Positions 1 through 7,742 of a stretch of 64,000 nt of DNA are shown here, one piece after another. Each line of letters begins with the position of its first letter. Positions within the stretch are counted from its first letter, which is position 1. Source of the DNA: Alloyangia pacifica (lineage in GTDB: Bacteria; Pseudomonadota; Alphaproteobacteria; Rhodobacterales; Rhodobacteraceae); contig NZ_CP022189.1 in NCBI RefSeq assembly GCF_003111685.1, positions 1,628,001 to 1,692,000 on the forward strand, written 5' to 3'. The notes under the pieces are model-generated. The model was not told where the DNA came from. It saw nothing but the letters and a program-made list of their open reading frames with translations, and did not search any database. The position numbers were made by a program, and so were the translations under genes.

Positions 1-242
1 GCATCGGCATCTATCACACCGGCGTCGAGCGCGGCTGGTGGGAAGGTCCGACCACCTGCACCTCGGGCCCGGTTGGCGGCATGTCCACGGACGATCTTCT
101 GAACCAGATCATGAACGCGCCGCTGGTGCGCTGCGACGAGGTCGCCTGGCAACTCTTGGGCCTATCGATGGCCAGCTGGAACGCCTTGATTTCCTTTGGT
201 CTTGCGCTGGTCTGGGTTGCCGTCTGGCGCCGGACCGCCTGA
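1..242 (+). CDS. dsbB: DsbB-family disulfide bond formation protein, 3' end
   Basis: The last 79 codons of a gene entering from the left edge; the first complete codon is at base 3 and the stop is TGA at 240-242. The visible part reads GIYHTGVERGWWEGP, then a Cys in TTCTSG, a second Cys in VRCDEV, and a final hydrophobic helix (ALISFGLALVWVAVW). Alphaproteobacterial DsbB-like membrane proteins carry this YH.GVE.G.W.GP..C block and a periplasmic Cys pair that reoxidises a DsbA-type oxidase by passing electrons to quinone. The N-terminal half, including the CxxC end, lies outside the window, so the family is inferred from the C-terminal half only. Confidence 0.8.
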   Translation, partial: IGIYHTGVERGWWEGPTTCTSGPVGGMSTDDLLNQIMNAPLVRCDEVAWQLLGLSMASWNALISFGLALVWVAVWRRTA

Positions 243-280
243 GGTCCCCCACCGGAAGACTCATCTGAACCAAAGTTGCA

Positions 281-299
281 GGGGGCGGTTTCTGCCCCC
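281..299 (+). terminator. G/C hairpin after dsbB-like gene
   Basis: GGGGGC (281-286) pairs with GCCCCC (294-299) around a 7-nt loop, 40 bases after the stop. There is no T-run, so it is a weak candidate terminator. Confidence 0.3.
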
Positions 300-386
300 C
301 GAGTGGCATGGCGGAGGCGCTAAGGCCGCGTCAGATCGGTCTTCGAGGCGCGGATGCCCCGCGTCTTTCCTACAGGAGACCCATAG

Positions 387-635
387 ATGACCTACCGCCT
401 TCTGACCTCCGGCCTCGTCGCCGCCCTTCTCACCGCCGGCACCGCCTTCGCCTCCCCCGAGATCCCCGAACAGACCCAGGCCCAGGTGCGCGAGAAGCTC
501 ACCGCCGAGGGCTACGAGGTCCGCCGCATCGACAGCGAGGACGGGATGATCGAGGTCTATGCCATGAAGGACGGCCAGAAGGTCGAGCTCTACCTCGACC
601 AGACCCTGCAGATCGTGCGCAGCAAGACCGACTGA
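387..635 (+). CDS. Small periplasmic PepSY-domain protein
   Basis: 82 aa. Residues 1-22 form a signal peptide ending in AFA before SPEIPEQ. The rest matches a single PepSY domain: a short helix (QVREKLTAEGYEVRRID), a strand with an acidic turn, then IEVYAMKDGQKVELYLD. PepSY proteins are small exported modules often found beside membrane cytochromes, ferric reductases or peptidases. Here the next gene is a cytochrome b561, 74 bases downstream on the same strand, so the two probably work together at the membrane. The start follows AGGAG (374-378) with normal spacing. Confidence 0.8.
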   Translation: MTYRLLTSGLVAALLTAGTAFASPEIPEQTQAQVREKLTAEGYEVRRIDSEDGMIEVYAMKDGQKVELYLDQTLQIVRSKTD

Positions 636-709
636 CGCCCGCCCGGCCCCGCCACCGCGCGGGGCCGCGCCGCCTGATCTGTCCACCCTTCCCTTCAAGG
701 ACCGCCCCG

Positions 710-1261
710 ATGCCCGAGCGCATGACACGTCATTTCGTCTGGGACCCGCTTCTGCGGATCTTCCATTGGAGCCTGGTGACCCTCTTTGCCGCCAACGCAC
801 TCTTCGACGACCCCGAATCTTCCCTGCACCGCTGGGTTGGCTACACCATCGGAGGGCTGATTCTGCTGCGGCTGATCTGGGGCTTCACCGGCCCTCGTTC
901 GGCCCGTTTCTCGAGCTTCTTTCCCACCCGCGCCGGCCTCATCCGGCAGATCACCGACATGGCCACCGGACGGCGCCGCGTGCATCTCATGCACACGCCG
1001 CTCGGGGCGCTGATGATCTTCAACCTGCTGCTCACCCTCTGCGGCATCATCGCCACCGGGGTGATGATGACCACCGACGCCTATTGGGGAATCGCTTGGG
1101 TCGAAACCCTGCATGAAGCGCTGGTAACCTGGGCCGAGGTCTCGGTGGTGCTGCACCTGGGCGCAGTGCTATGGGAAAGCCGCCGCACCGGGGTAAATCT
1201 GCCCAAGGCCATGGTTACGGGTGTCAAATGCGTCCCGGATGACGCAAAGATCGAGGTATGA
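710..1261 (+). CDS. Cytochrome b561-type membrane protein
   Basis: 183 aa with four hydrophobic segments (about residues 12-30, 43-60, 97-118 and 132-156). Candidate haem-ligand histidines are H19 (RIFHW), H40 (SLHRW), H135 (ETLHEA) and H149 (VVLHL), the pattern expected of the bacterial b561/Ni-Fe-hydrogenase b-subunit family, which carries electrons across the inner membrane between quinones and periplasmic partners. An upstream in-frame extension is possible but the ATG at 710 opens directly on the family N-terminus (HFVWDPLLRIFHW). It follows a PepSY gene and overlaps the next gene by ATGA, so the three are probably one transcript. The electron partner is unknown. Confidence 0.85.
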   Translation: MPERMTRHFVWDPLLRIFHWSLVTLFAANALFDDPESSLHRWVGYTIGGLILLRLIWGFTGPRSARFSSFFPTRAGLIRQITDMATGRRRVHLMHTPLGALMIFNLLLTLCGIIATGVMMTTDAYWGIAWVETLHEALVTWAEVSVVLHLGAVLWESRRTGVNLPKAMVTGVKCVPDDAKIEV

Positions 1262-1794
1262 CGCCGCAAAGCTCCGAACGCCCGATCATCCTCACCCTGT
1301 TGATCGCCGTGCAGATGATCTGCACGGCCTTCTTCGTGGTCGACGTGATCTTCGATGCTTCCGAGGCCGGGTGGAACCCGGTGGCCGACCCCGAGGCGTT
1401 TCTCGAGGGCAGCATGGTGCTCTGTCTCGCCGCCGCGATCTGGGTCGAGTTGCGCTTCCTGATGCGGCTGCTGCGTCACAATGCACATCTTGCGCGCCAG
1501 GTCTCGCTGGCCACCGGCGCCTTCCACGAGATCGTCGAGGCACAGTTTTCGGCCTGGGAACTGACCGGCGCGGAACGCGACGTCGCCATGTTCACGCTCA
1601 AGGGTCTGACCATCCCCGAGATCGCCGCGCTGCGCGGATCGGCGGAGGGGACGGTGAAATCGCACCTCAATGCAATCTACCGCAAGGCGGGCGTGTCGGG
1701 GCGCGGCGCGCTTCTGAGCCACTTCATCGAGGAGTTGATGAGTGGGGCCGAGCCTTCCGACTCCCCCGCCGCAGCCACGCAAGAATGCAGATGA
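1258..1794 (+). CDS. Membrane-anchored LuxR-type HTH regulator
   Basis: 178 aa. Two hydrophobic helices (about 10-30 and 51-70) precede a LuxR/GerE helix-turn-helix at about 98-155 (ELTGAERDVAMFTLKG, IPEIAALRGSAEGTVKSHL, IYRKAGV). There is no receiver or autoinducer domain, so the input must come through the membrane segment or a partner. Its ATG overlaps the stop of the cytochrome b561 gene (ATGA at 1258-1261), implying translational coupling. Similar two-helix LuxR proteins occur in Rhodobacteraceae without, as far as I know, a described signal. A redox signal from the b561/PepSY partners is an inference from gene order only. Confidence 0.8.
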   Translation: MTPQSSERPIILTLLIAVQMICTAFFVVDVIFDASEAGWNPVADPEAFLEGSMVLCLAAAIWVELRFLMRLLRHNAHLARQVSLATGAFHEIVEAQFSAWELTGAERDVAMFTLKGLTIPEIAALRGSAEGTVKSHLNAIYRKAGVSGRGALLSHFIEELMSGAEPSDSPAAATQECR

Positions 1795-1825
1795 CATTGC
1801 GTCAAGTCTCTGGCATCACGACAAA

Positions 1826-1969
1826 ATGACCAACCGCATCGCCGTCTGGCTCGCAGCCCTCCTGATCCTTGCAATTGCGCTGGATGTGACGCTCTTCGAC
1901 AGCCGCCACCTGCTGTTCCTGGGCCGGAAGGTTTTCATTCTGCTCGACTGGATGGCGTTTTGGCGGTGA
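1826..1969 (+). CDS. Small single-span membrane protein upstream of gap
   Basis: 47 aa, starting MTNRIAVWLAALLILAIA. One transmembrane helix (about residues 5-22) is followed by a basic/aromatic tail ending DWMAFWR. No Cys or catalytic motif. I recall near-identical small proteins annotated just upstream of gap in other Rhodobacterales, which supports it as real. The Shine-Dalgarno is weak and an upstream in-frame extension lacks coding character. Function unknown. Confidence 0.6.
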   Translation: MTNRIAVWLAALLILAIALDVTLFDSRHLLFLGRKVFILLDWMAFWR

Positions 1970-1978
1970 GCGCTAACA
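1965..1978. promoter_or_regulatory. Candidate palindromic operator in front of gap
   Basis: GGTGAGCGCTAACA sits 77 bases upstream of the gap ATG and overlaps the end of the preceding small gene. It matches 12 of 14 positions of the palindrome TGTTAGCGCTAACA, a LacI-family-type operator with central CG. Related sites occur upstream of fumC, fba and a small gene in this window. As I recall, the carbon-metabolism regulator CceR of Rhodobacter uses such a site. Confidence 0.4.
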
Positions 1979-2054
1979 GTCCAAGTATTGACTTGCCTGA
2001 CGTATCCTGTTGACCTCTGGGCAATCCCAGACTCTCGGACAGCGAGGAGACATC

Positions 2055-3056
2055 ATGACCGTCAAGGTAGCGATCAACGGCTTCGGCCGCATCGGGCGCA
2101 ACGTGCTGCGCGCAATCATCGAATCCGGCCGCACCGACATCGAGGTCGTGGCGATCAACGACCTTGGCCCGGTCGAGACCAACGCGCATCTGCTGCAGTT
2201 CGACAGCGTGCACGGACGCTTCCCGCACCCGGTCAGCGTCTCCGGCGACACGATCGACGTTGGCCGCGGCCCGATCAAGGTGAGCGCCGAGCGCAACCCC
2301 GCCGACCTGCCCTGGGCGCATGTGGACGTGGTGATGGAATGCACCGGCATCTTCACCGACCGTGAGAAGGCCGCCGCGCATCTTGCCAACGGCGCCAGCC
2401 GCGTGCTGGTCTCTGCCCCCTCGGCCGGGGCCGACAAGACCATCGTCTACGGGGTGAACGATGACACGCTGACCAAGGATGACCTCGTCGTCTCGAACGC
2501 GTCCTGCACCACCAACTGCCTGTCGCCCGTCGCCAAGGTGCTGAACGACACCGTCGGCATCAAGAAGGGCTTCATGACCACGATCCACAGCTACACCGGC
2601 GACCAGCCGACGCTGGACACGATGCACAAGGATCTCTACCGCGCGCGCGCCGCGGCCATGTCGATGATCCCGACCTCGACCGGCGCGGCAAAGGCCGTGG
2701 GGCTGGTCCTGCCCGAGCTCAACGGCAAGCTCGACGGCGTGGCGATCCGCGTGCCGACGCCCAATGTCTCGGTTGTCGATCTGGTGTTCGAAGCCGAGCG
2801 CGAGACCACCGTCGAAGAGATCAACGACGCGATCCGCGTCGCCGCCAACGGCAAGCTCAGCGGTATCCTGGGATACACCGATAAGAAGAACGTCTCGATC
2901 GACTTCAACCACGACTCGCACAGCTCGATCTTCCACACCGACCAGACCAAGGTCATGGAGGGCACGATGGTGCGCATCCTGTCGTGGTACGACAACGAAT
3001 GGGGCTTCTCGAACCGCATGTCCGACACCGCCGTGGCGATGGGCAAGCTCATCTGA
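2055..3056 (+). CDS. gap: Type I glyceraldehyde-3-phosphate dehydrogenase
   Basis: 333 aa. The enzyme interconverts glyceraldehyde-3-phosphate and 1,3-bisphosphoglycerate with NAD in cytosolic glycolysis and gluconeogenesis. The N-terminus holds the dinucleotide fold (INGFGRIGR, residues 8-16) with an acidic residue at the end of the second strand (AIND, D36), which favours NAD over NADP. The active-site motif SNASCTTNC places the catalytic Cys at 151. The C-terminus [12 protein letters not shown] is typical. The start was chosen at the ATG after AGCGAGGAGA; an in-frame ATG 45 bases upstream would add unsupported residues. A strong terminator follows, so it is probably monocistronic. Confidence 0.97.
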   Translation: MTVKVAINGFGRIGRNVLRAIIESGRTDIEVVAINDLGPVETNAHLLQFDSVHGRFPHPVSVSGDTIDVGRGPIKVSAERNPADLPWAHVDVVMECTGIFTDREKAAAHLANGASRVLVSAPSAGADKTIVYGVNDDTLTKDDLVVSNASCTTNCLSPVAKVLNDTVGIKKGFMTTIHSYTGDQPTLDTMHKDLYRARAAAMSMIPTSTGAAKAVGLVLPELNGKLDGVAIRVPTPNVSVVDLVFEAERETTVEEINDAIRVAANGKLSGILGYTDKKNVSIDFNHDSHSSIFHTDQTKVMEGTMVRILSWYDNEWGFSNRMSDTAVAMGKLI

Positions 3057-3100
3057 CCACGCGGCGCGGCCCGGAGCCGACAGAAATATCCCAGACTGCA

Positions 3101-3129
3101 GGGCGGGGCTTTCGGGCCCCGCCCTTTTG
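3101..3129 (+). terminator. Rho-independent terminator of gap
   Basis: Perfect 9-bp stem GGGCGGGGC (3101-3109) / GCCCCGCCC (3116-3124) with loop TTTCGG, followed by TTTTG. It lies 45 bases after the gap stop. Confidence 0.85.
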
Positions 3130-3707
3130 CTTGTGCAGCGGTGGCGCGCCGACGCGCCGGTGGACGTCATTCCCGGACGATTCCCAACGCTGCGCCGTAT
3201 CCACGTTCCGCAAGCAGCCCCGCCGGCCGGCCGCGGGGCCGCACCTCAGACAGCATCGAGAGCGGCAACACATGCGTGCTCACCGGGACCGGCGGCGGCA
3301 GCGGGCGGTGCGCCGCCGCCGCCGAGCCGGTCGAGGGCGCGGCCCGTGCGGAGGGTTTTCTTGGAAAATTGGGCCGGGCATAGCCGGCGCTGTCGCGCGG
3401 GATTTCCATCGCCTGTTTCCCTTCTGGCACAGCTTGCGCCGGGCTTCTCCAGCGCTGCGTCGGGGCGCGGCACGCCCCTTTCATCTGGGAGTAAGGTTAA
3501 TCGGCAATCCTTTACAAAGGCTTGCCCTGCACCTTCCGCGGCGCTGCATGTCGCCATGCACAAAGCGCAAGGCGGGTGTGGGAAACCGACAATTGTTCTG
3601 CAGCGCGGCAAGACCTAGGTTAGCGCCAACGCAGACGGAAACGTCCGCCAGAGTTTTCAACCGGTGCCAACCGCAAACGCAGCGCCTTCCCGATGGAGGT
3701 GCCCCCG
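3130..3707. other. Intergenic stretch with no convincing gene
   Basis: About 580 bases. Open frames exist on both strands, but their composition is low-complexity (Arg/Pro/Ala-rich), they lack ribosome binding sites, and none resembles a family I know. A short dyad GGCGCG-CCGA-CGCGCC occurs near 3144-3159, and a TTAGCGCCAAC-type operator candidate lies at 3618-3631, upstream of the small gene that follows. No tRNA or recognisable small RNA seen. Confidence 0.5.
3618..3631. promoter_or_regulatory. TTAGCG-type operator candidate
   Basis: GGTTAGCGCCAACG matches 11 of 14 positions of TGTTAGCGCTAACA and lies about 80 bases before the DUF1127-like gene at 3708. Its relatives are upstream of gap, fumC and fba. 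Confidence 0.3.
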
Positions 3708-3887
3708 ATGAGATGGAACAGAGCCATGACCAAAGCCATCAATGCCGTCCGTGACAGCTTCGCCCGCCGCTTCGCCTATCGCCGCACCCACCAGGCGCTG
3801 ATGTCGCTGCCGATGCGCACCCGCATCGACTGTGACCTCCTCGGCCGCGAAGAAGAAACCGCCCGCGCCGCCGTCTACGGCCGCTGA
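3708..3887 (+). CDS. Small basic DUF1127-like protein
   Basis: 59 aa, rich in Arg (FARRFAYRRTHQALMSLPMR), ending in EETARAAVYGR. The RRF.YRRT...L..L pattern resembles alphaproteobacterial DUF1127 proteins, small Arg-rich proteins linked in some species to RNA maturation and phosphate/carbon turnover, but the match is loose. The ATG at 3708 was preferred over 3693 because GGAGGT (3695-3700) sits 7 bases before it. The gene converges on coaD, whose stop is 10 bases away. Confidence 0.6.
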   Translation: MRWNRAMTKAINAVRDSFARRFAYRRTHQALMSLPMRTRIDCDLLGREEETARAAVYGR

Positions 3888-3897
3888 TCCGCCCGGA

Positions 3898-4395
3898 TCA
3901 GCCCTTCGCGAAGCGCATCTTCAGCGCTTCGTTGACGGTGGGCGTGACGAATTTGCTCACGTCACCGTCAAGCCGCGCGATCTCCTTCACCAACTTGGAG
4001 GCAATCGCCTGGTGCTTGGCCTCGGCCATCAGGAAGACCGTTTCGATACTGGTGTCGAGCGCGCGGTTCATCCCCACCATCTGGAACTCGTATTCGAAAT
4101 CCGCCACGGCGCGCAGCCCGCGGATGATGATCTGAGCCCCCACGTCGCGGGCGCAATCGATCAGCAGGTTCTCGAAAGGATGCGGGACGATTTCGGTCCC
4201 CGTCTCCTTCGAGAGTTCCGCGCATTCCATCTCGATCATCGCCACGCGCTCTTCGAGGGTGAAGAGCGGTCCCTTGTCGCGGTTGATCGCGACCCCGATC
4301 ACCAGCCTGTCGACCAAGGCCGCTGCGCGGCGAATGATGTCCATATGGCCCAGCGTGATCGGATCAAAGGTGCCGGGATAAAGGCCGATGCGCAT
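3898..4395 (-). CDS. coaD: Phosphopantetheine adenylyltransferase
   Basis: 165 aa. CoaD transfers AMP from ATP to 4'-phosphopantetheine to form dephospho-CoA, the penultimate step of CoA synthesis in the cytosol. The nucleotidyltransferase signature is at the N-terminus (GLYPGTFDPITLGHMD, TLGH at 14-17). Family blocks IIRGLRAVADFEYE and the C-terminal SKLVKEIA are present. The start was placed at MRIGLYPG, where the family begins; an upstream in-frame ATG would add 15 residues with no counterpart in the family. Length is normal. Confidence 0.96.
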   Translation of the reverse strand: MRIGLYPGTFDPITLGHMDIIRRAAALVDRLVIGVAINRDKGPLFTLEERVAMIEMECAELSKETGTEIVPHPFENLLIDCARDVGAQIIIRGLRAVADFEYEFQMVGMNRALDTSIETVFLMAEAKHQAIASKLVKEIARLDGDVSKFVTPTVNEALKMRFAKG

Positions 4396-4498
4396 GAGGG
4401 TCCTCCAGGAGTGCCAGCCGGGGCGGTCCGGCGCACGCAACGATATTGCGTGCCGGAATGCAACCCCGAAACCGGCAGTTCCCGAGCGCAGTCCCCGC

Positions 4499-4933
4499 TC
4501 AGAACCCCATGATCATGCCCTGCAGGGCGTCCTTCTCCATGGCGAGTTCGGCGATCTGCGCCTTGACCACATCGCCGATCGAAATGATGCCGACCAGCAT
4601 GCCATCTTCAACCACGGGCATGTGGCGGAACCGGCCCTCGGTCATCCGGGCGAGCACGACGTTGGTATCCTCGTCGCGGGTGCAGACCTGCAGCTTGCGA
4701 GTCATCAGATCCTCGCAGGTCAGCGACAGAACGCTTGCGCCCTGCGCGGCCAGCGCGCGCACGATGTCGCGCTCTGAAAGGATCCCCAGCGGAGTTTGCC
4801 CGTCTTCCGAGATCACCACCCCGCCGATCCGGCGTTCGGCCAGCACCTGCGCGGCGTCACCGACGCTGCTGCCGGGGGTGACGGTGACCACGCCGTCGTC
4901 GGACTTGTCCTTGAGAATCTGTTGTACCTGCAT
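4499..4933 (-). CDS. CBS domain-pair protein
   Basis: 144 aa consisting of two CBS domains: about residues 10-65 (VTVTPGSSVGDAAQVLAE, IGGVVI, LGILSERDIVRAL) and 75-135 (DEDTNVVLARMTEGRFRHMPVV, LVGIISIGDVVKA). Stand-alone CBS pairs bind adenine nucleotides (AMP, ATP, SAM, NAD) and act as energy sensors, but the partner cannot be read from the sequence. No DNA-binding or transporter domain is attached. It lies 103 bases upstream of coaD on the same strand, which could allow co-transcription. Function beyond nucleotide sensing is unknown. Confidence 0.88.
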   Translation of the reverse strand: MQVQQILKDKSDDGVVTVTPGSSVGDAAQVLAERRIGGVVISEDGQTPLGILSERDIVRALAAQGASVLSLTCEDLMTRKLQVCTRDEDTNVVLARMTEGRFRHMPVVEDGMLVGIISIGDVVKAQIAELAMEKDALQGMIMGF

Positions 4934-5057
4934 GCGGCTTTCCTCCTAAGCGCTGCTCACATTCCCTAGCGTCCGCCCGACGCGAACTTCTGTCAACACC
5001 GACATCCGGTCGATCCCGCACCCCGCCGTTTGACGCCCAACCGAAGACTGCCCGGCA

Positions 5058-5954
5058 TCAGGCCGCCGCTTCGAGCGCCGCGAGTTCGCGCCGGACAGAG
5101 TCGGCGAGAAGCGCTGCGAATCCGTTAAGCCGCGCGTGACGCCGGTCGTCGGCATGGCGCACCAGGTAGAAACTGCGGGTGAGCGAGACCTCCTCGGGCA
5201 GCACCCGGCACAAGCCCGGCGCCGCGGGCAACGCGAAGTCGTGCACGATCCCCAGCCCCGCGCCGAGCCGCAGCCAGTGGAACTGCACGGACACCGAGTT
5301 CGACGCCAGCCGCACGCGTTCCAGTCCGAGATCGCTGAGGTAATCGAGCTCGCGGTCAAAGATCATGTCGGGGATGTAGCCGACGATGCGATGCCGCTGC
5401 AGGTCATCGCGGGACCGGATCGGCGGGTGCTGCGCGAGATACTGCTCCGAGGCCGCGAGATGTAGCCGGTAGTCCGAGATCTTCTGCACCACCAGCCGCC
5501 CCGCCGTGGGCGCCGAAACGGCGATCGCCATGTCCGCCTCGCGCCGCGACAGGTTCACCACGCGCGGCAGCGAGACGATCTGCAGGTCGAGCCCGGGGTT
5601 GGCCTCGGCGATCTTGGCGCAGACTTGTGGTAGCAGGAAGTTGGCGCAGCCGTCGGGCGCGCCAATGCGAATCTGCCCGGCAAATCCCTCGGACGAGCCC
5701 ATGAGCGCCTGCGCGCCCTGCCCCAGCGCCTGCTCGGCGCTCTCGGCGTGGACCAGCAGACGAGCGCCTGCCTCGGAGAGCGTGTAGCCCTGCGGCGACT
5801 TGGCGAAGAGCGGATGCCCCAGCGCCTGCTCGAGCCGTGCGACGCGCCGCCCGACCGTGGCCGGGTCCATGCGCAGCACCCGCCCCGCCGCCGAGAGGCT
5901 CTCGCCCCGCGCCACGGCAAGAAAAATCCGCAGGTCGTCCCAGTTCTCGCGCAT
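5058..5954 (-). CDS. LysR-family transcriptional regulator
   Basis: 298 aa. N-terminal winged HTH (NWDDLRIFLAVARGESLSAA, MDPATVGRRVARLEQ, LGHPLFAKS) with a C-terminal substrate-binding domain (IRIGAPDGCANFLLP onward). It is divergent from mmsA across 97 bases, the usual arrangement for a LysR regulator controlling its neighbour, so it is a candidate activator of methylmalonate-semialdehyde dehydrogenase. The start was set at MRENWDD, preceded by AGGTG, not at the ATG seven codons upstream. Effector unknown; a valine or inositol catabolite is plausible from the neighbour. Confidence 0.9.
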   Translation of the reverse strand: MRENWDDLRIFLAVARGESLSAAGRVLRMDPATVGRRVARLEQALGHPLFAKSPQGYTLSEAGARLLVHAESAEQALGQGAQALMGSSEGFAGQIRIGAPDGCANFLLPQVCAKIAEANPGLDLQIVSLPRVVNLSRREADMAIAVSAPTAGRLVVQKISDYRLHLAASEQYLAQHPPIRSRDDLQRHRIVGYIPDMIFDRELDYLSDLGLERVRLASNSVSVQFHWLRLGAGLGIVHDFALPAAPGLCRVLPEEVSLTRSFYLVRHADDRRHARLNGFAALLADSVRRELAALEAAA

Positions 5955-5967
5955 CGCGCACCTATAT

Positions 5968-5977
5968 TTTTGCAAAA
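5968..5977. promoter_or_regulatory. TTTTGCAAAA palindrome in the lysR-mmsA gap
   Basis: A perfect 10-bp palindrome lies 14 bases from the lysR start and 75 from the mmsA start. It could be part of a LysR (T-N11-A type) operator; the assignment rests on position only. Confidence 0.3.
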
Positions 5978-6051
5978 CCTCTTTGTTGAATTACCCCTGT
6001 CGCCTGCATTTCCGCAAGGCTACTGTGCTGCTCAACATATAGGAGGCTGCA

Positions 6052-7551
6052 ATGCAGGAACTGACCCATTTCATCAACGGCGCGCATGTGAAGGGCACCT
6101 CGGGCCGCTTCACCGACATCTTCAACCCCGCCACCGGCGAGGTTCAGGCCAAGGTGCCGCTGGCGACCGTCGAAGAGCTGAACGAAGCGGTGGCCAAGGC
6201 CGCCGAGGCGCAGAAGGCCTGGGGCGCGACCAACCCGCAGCGCCGCGCCCGCGTCATGATGAAGTTCGGCCAGCTGATCAACGAGCACATGGACGAGCTC
6301 GCCGAGCTGGTTTCGCGCGAACACGGCAAGACCCTGCCCGACGGGCGCGGCGACGTGCAGCGCGGTCTCGAGGTGGTCGAGGTCTGCATGGGCGCGCCGC
6401 ACATGCTCAAGGGCGAGTTCACCGATGACGGTGGCCCGGGCATCGACCTCTACTCCATGCGCCAGCCGCTCGGCGTGGTCGCGGGCATCACCCCGTTCAA
6501 CTTCCCGGCGATGATCCCGCTGTGGAAGATGGCCCCGGCGTTGGCCTCCGGCAACGCGATGATCCTCAAGCCCTCCGAGCGCTGCCCTTCGACCTCGCTG
6601 CGTCTGGCCGAGCTGATCACCGAGGCCGGCCTGCCCGCGGGCGTGCTGCAGGTGATCAACGGCGACAAGGAAGTGGTTGACGCGATCCTCGACAACGAGA
6701 CCGTGCAGGCCGTGGGCTTCGTCGGCTCGACCCCGATCGCACAGTACATCTACGGCCGCGCCGCCAGCAACGGCAAGCGCGCGCAGTGCTTCGGCGGCGC
6801 GAAGAACCACATGATCATTATGCCCGACGCCGACCTCGACAAGGCCGCCGACGCGCTGGTGGGTGCCGGTTACGGCGCCGCGGGCGAGCGCTGCATGGCG
6901 ATCTCGGTGGCCGTGCCGGTGGGCGCGGAAACCGCCGATGCCCTGATCGAGAAGCTGGTGCCGCGCGTGGAGAAACTGAAGGTCGGCCCCTATACCGCCG
7001 GCGAAGACGTGGACTACGGCCCGGTCATCACCGCCGCCGCCAAGGAGCGGATCAACGGCCTCGTGACGTCGGGTGTCGAACAGGGCGCCAAGCTGGTCAT
7101 CGACGGCCGCGACTTCTCGCTGCAGGGGTACGAGGACGGCTTCTTCGTCGGCCCGTCGCTCTTTGACAACGTCACGCCCGACATGGACATCTATCGCGAA
7201 GAGATCTTCGGCCCGGTGCTGAGCACGGTCCGCGCGGACTCCTACGAGGAAGCGCTCGAGCTGGTGATCGACAACCCCTATGGCAACGGCACGGCGATCT
7301 ACACCGCCGATGGCGACACCGCGCGCGACTTTGCGCACCGGGTCAACGTCGGCATGGTCGGCATCAATTTCCCGATCCCGGTGCCGCTGAGCTACCACAC
7401 CTTCGGCGGCTGGAAGAAATCGGCCTTCGGCGACCTCAACCAGTATGGCCCCGACGCCTTCCGGTTCTACACCAAGACCAAGACCGTCACGGCGCGCTGG
7501 TTCTCGGGCATCAAGGAAGGCGGCGAGTTCAACTTCAAGGCCATGGACTGA
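6052..7551 (+). CDS. mmsA: CoA-acylating methylmalonate-semialdehyde dehydrogenase
   Basis: 499 aa, normal for the family. It converts methylmalonate semialdehyde to propionyl-CoA (or malonate semialdehyde to acetyl-CoA) with NAD and CoA, in valine, thymine and myo-inositol catabolism. Landmarks: INGAHV at the N-terminus, ITPFNFPAMIPLWK in the NAD domain, FVGSTPIAQYIY, and the catalytic Cys281 in GAAGERCMA. The GERCMA context distinguishes MmsA from ordinary aldehyde dehydrogenases. The ATG follows AGGAGG at ideal spacing. Divergent from a LysR regulator and apparently monocistronic. The valine or inositol genes expected around it are absent from the window. Confidence 0.95.
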   Translation: MQELTHFINGAHVKGTSGRFTDIFNPATGEVQAKVPLATVEELNEAVAKAAEAQKAWGATNPQRRARVMMKFGQLINEHMDELAELVSREHGKTLPDGRGDVQRGLEVVEVCMGAPHMLKGEFTDDGGPGIDLYSMRQPLGVVAGITPFNFPAMIPLWKMAPALASGNAMILKPSERCPSTSLRLAELITEAGLPAGVLQVINGDKEVVDAILDNETVQAVGFVGSTPIAQYIYGRAASNGKRAQCFGGAKNHMIIMPDADLDKAADALVGAGYGAAGERCMAISVAVPVGAETADALIEKLVPRVEKLKVGPYTAGEDVDYGPVITAAAKERINGLVTSGVEQGAKLVIDGRDFSLQGYEDGFFVGPSLFDNVTPDMDIYREEIFGPVLSTVRADSYEEALELVIDNPYGNGTAIYTADGDTARDFAHRVNVGMVGINFPIPVPLSYHTFGGWKKSAFGDLNQYGPDAFRFYTKTKTVTARWFSGIKEGGEFNFKAMD

Positions 7552-7600
7552 CCCCGGCGCCTGGTCCGGCCTAGAAGAGCGAGACCTTTGGTTGAAACGC

Positions 7601-7628
7601 GGGCCGTCCGGACTCTTCCGGGCGGCCC
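7601..7628 (+). terminator. Hairpin after mmsA
   Basis: An 11-bp stem (GGGCCGTCCGG, 7601-7611, with CCGGGCGGCCC, 7618-7628; one G-T wobble) around loop ACTCTT, 49 bases after the mmsA stop. No T-run, so it may act as a weak terminator or a 3'-end stabiliser. Confidence 0.5.
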
Positions 7629-7742
7629 ATCTGTACGCGCGGGCGGAGGGTTCACCGCTAAAATATACATTCAAAATTTACCATTGACGTTAACGAAACC
7701 TCACCGCAACCATCCCCCAAGCCTAATGTCTATCGGTGGGAA

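Noticed and set aside
3141..3611. Several 80-120-codon frames on both strands after gap
   Set aside because: Low-complexity composition, no Shine-Dalgarno, no family resemblance.
5962..7674. A 570-codon minus-strand frame opposite mmsA
   Set aside because: Antisense shadow; the opposite strand encodes a complete MmsA with all motifs.
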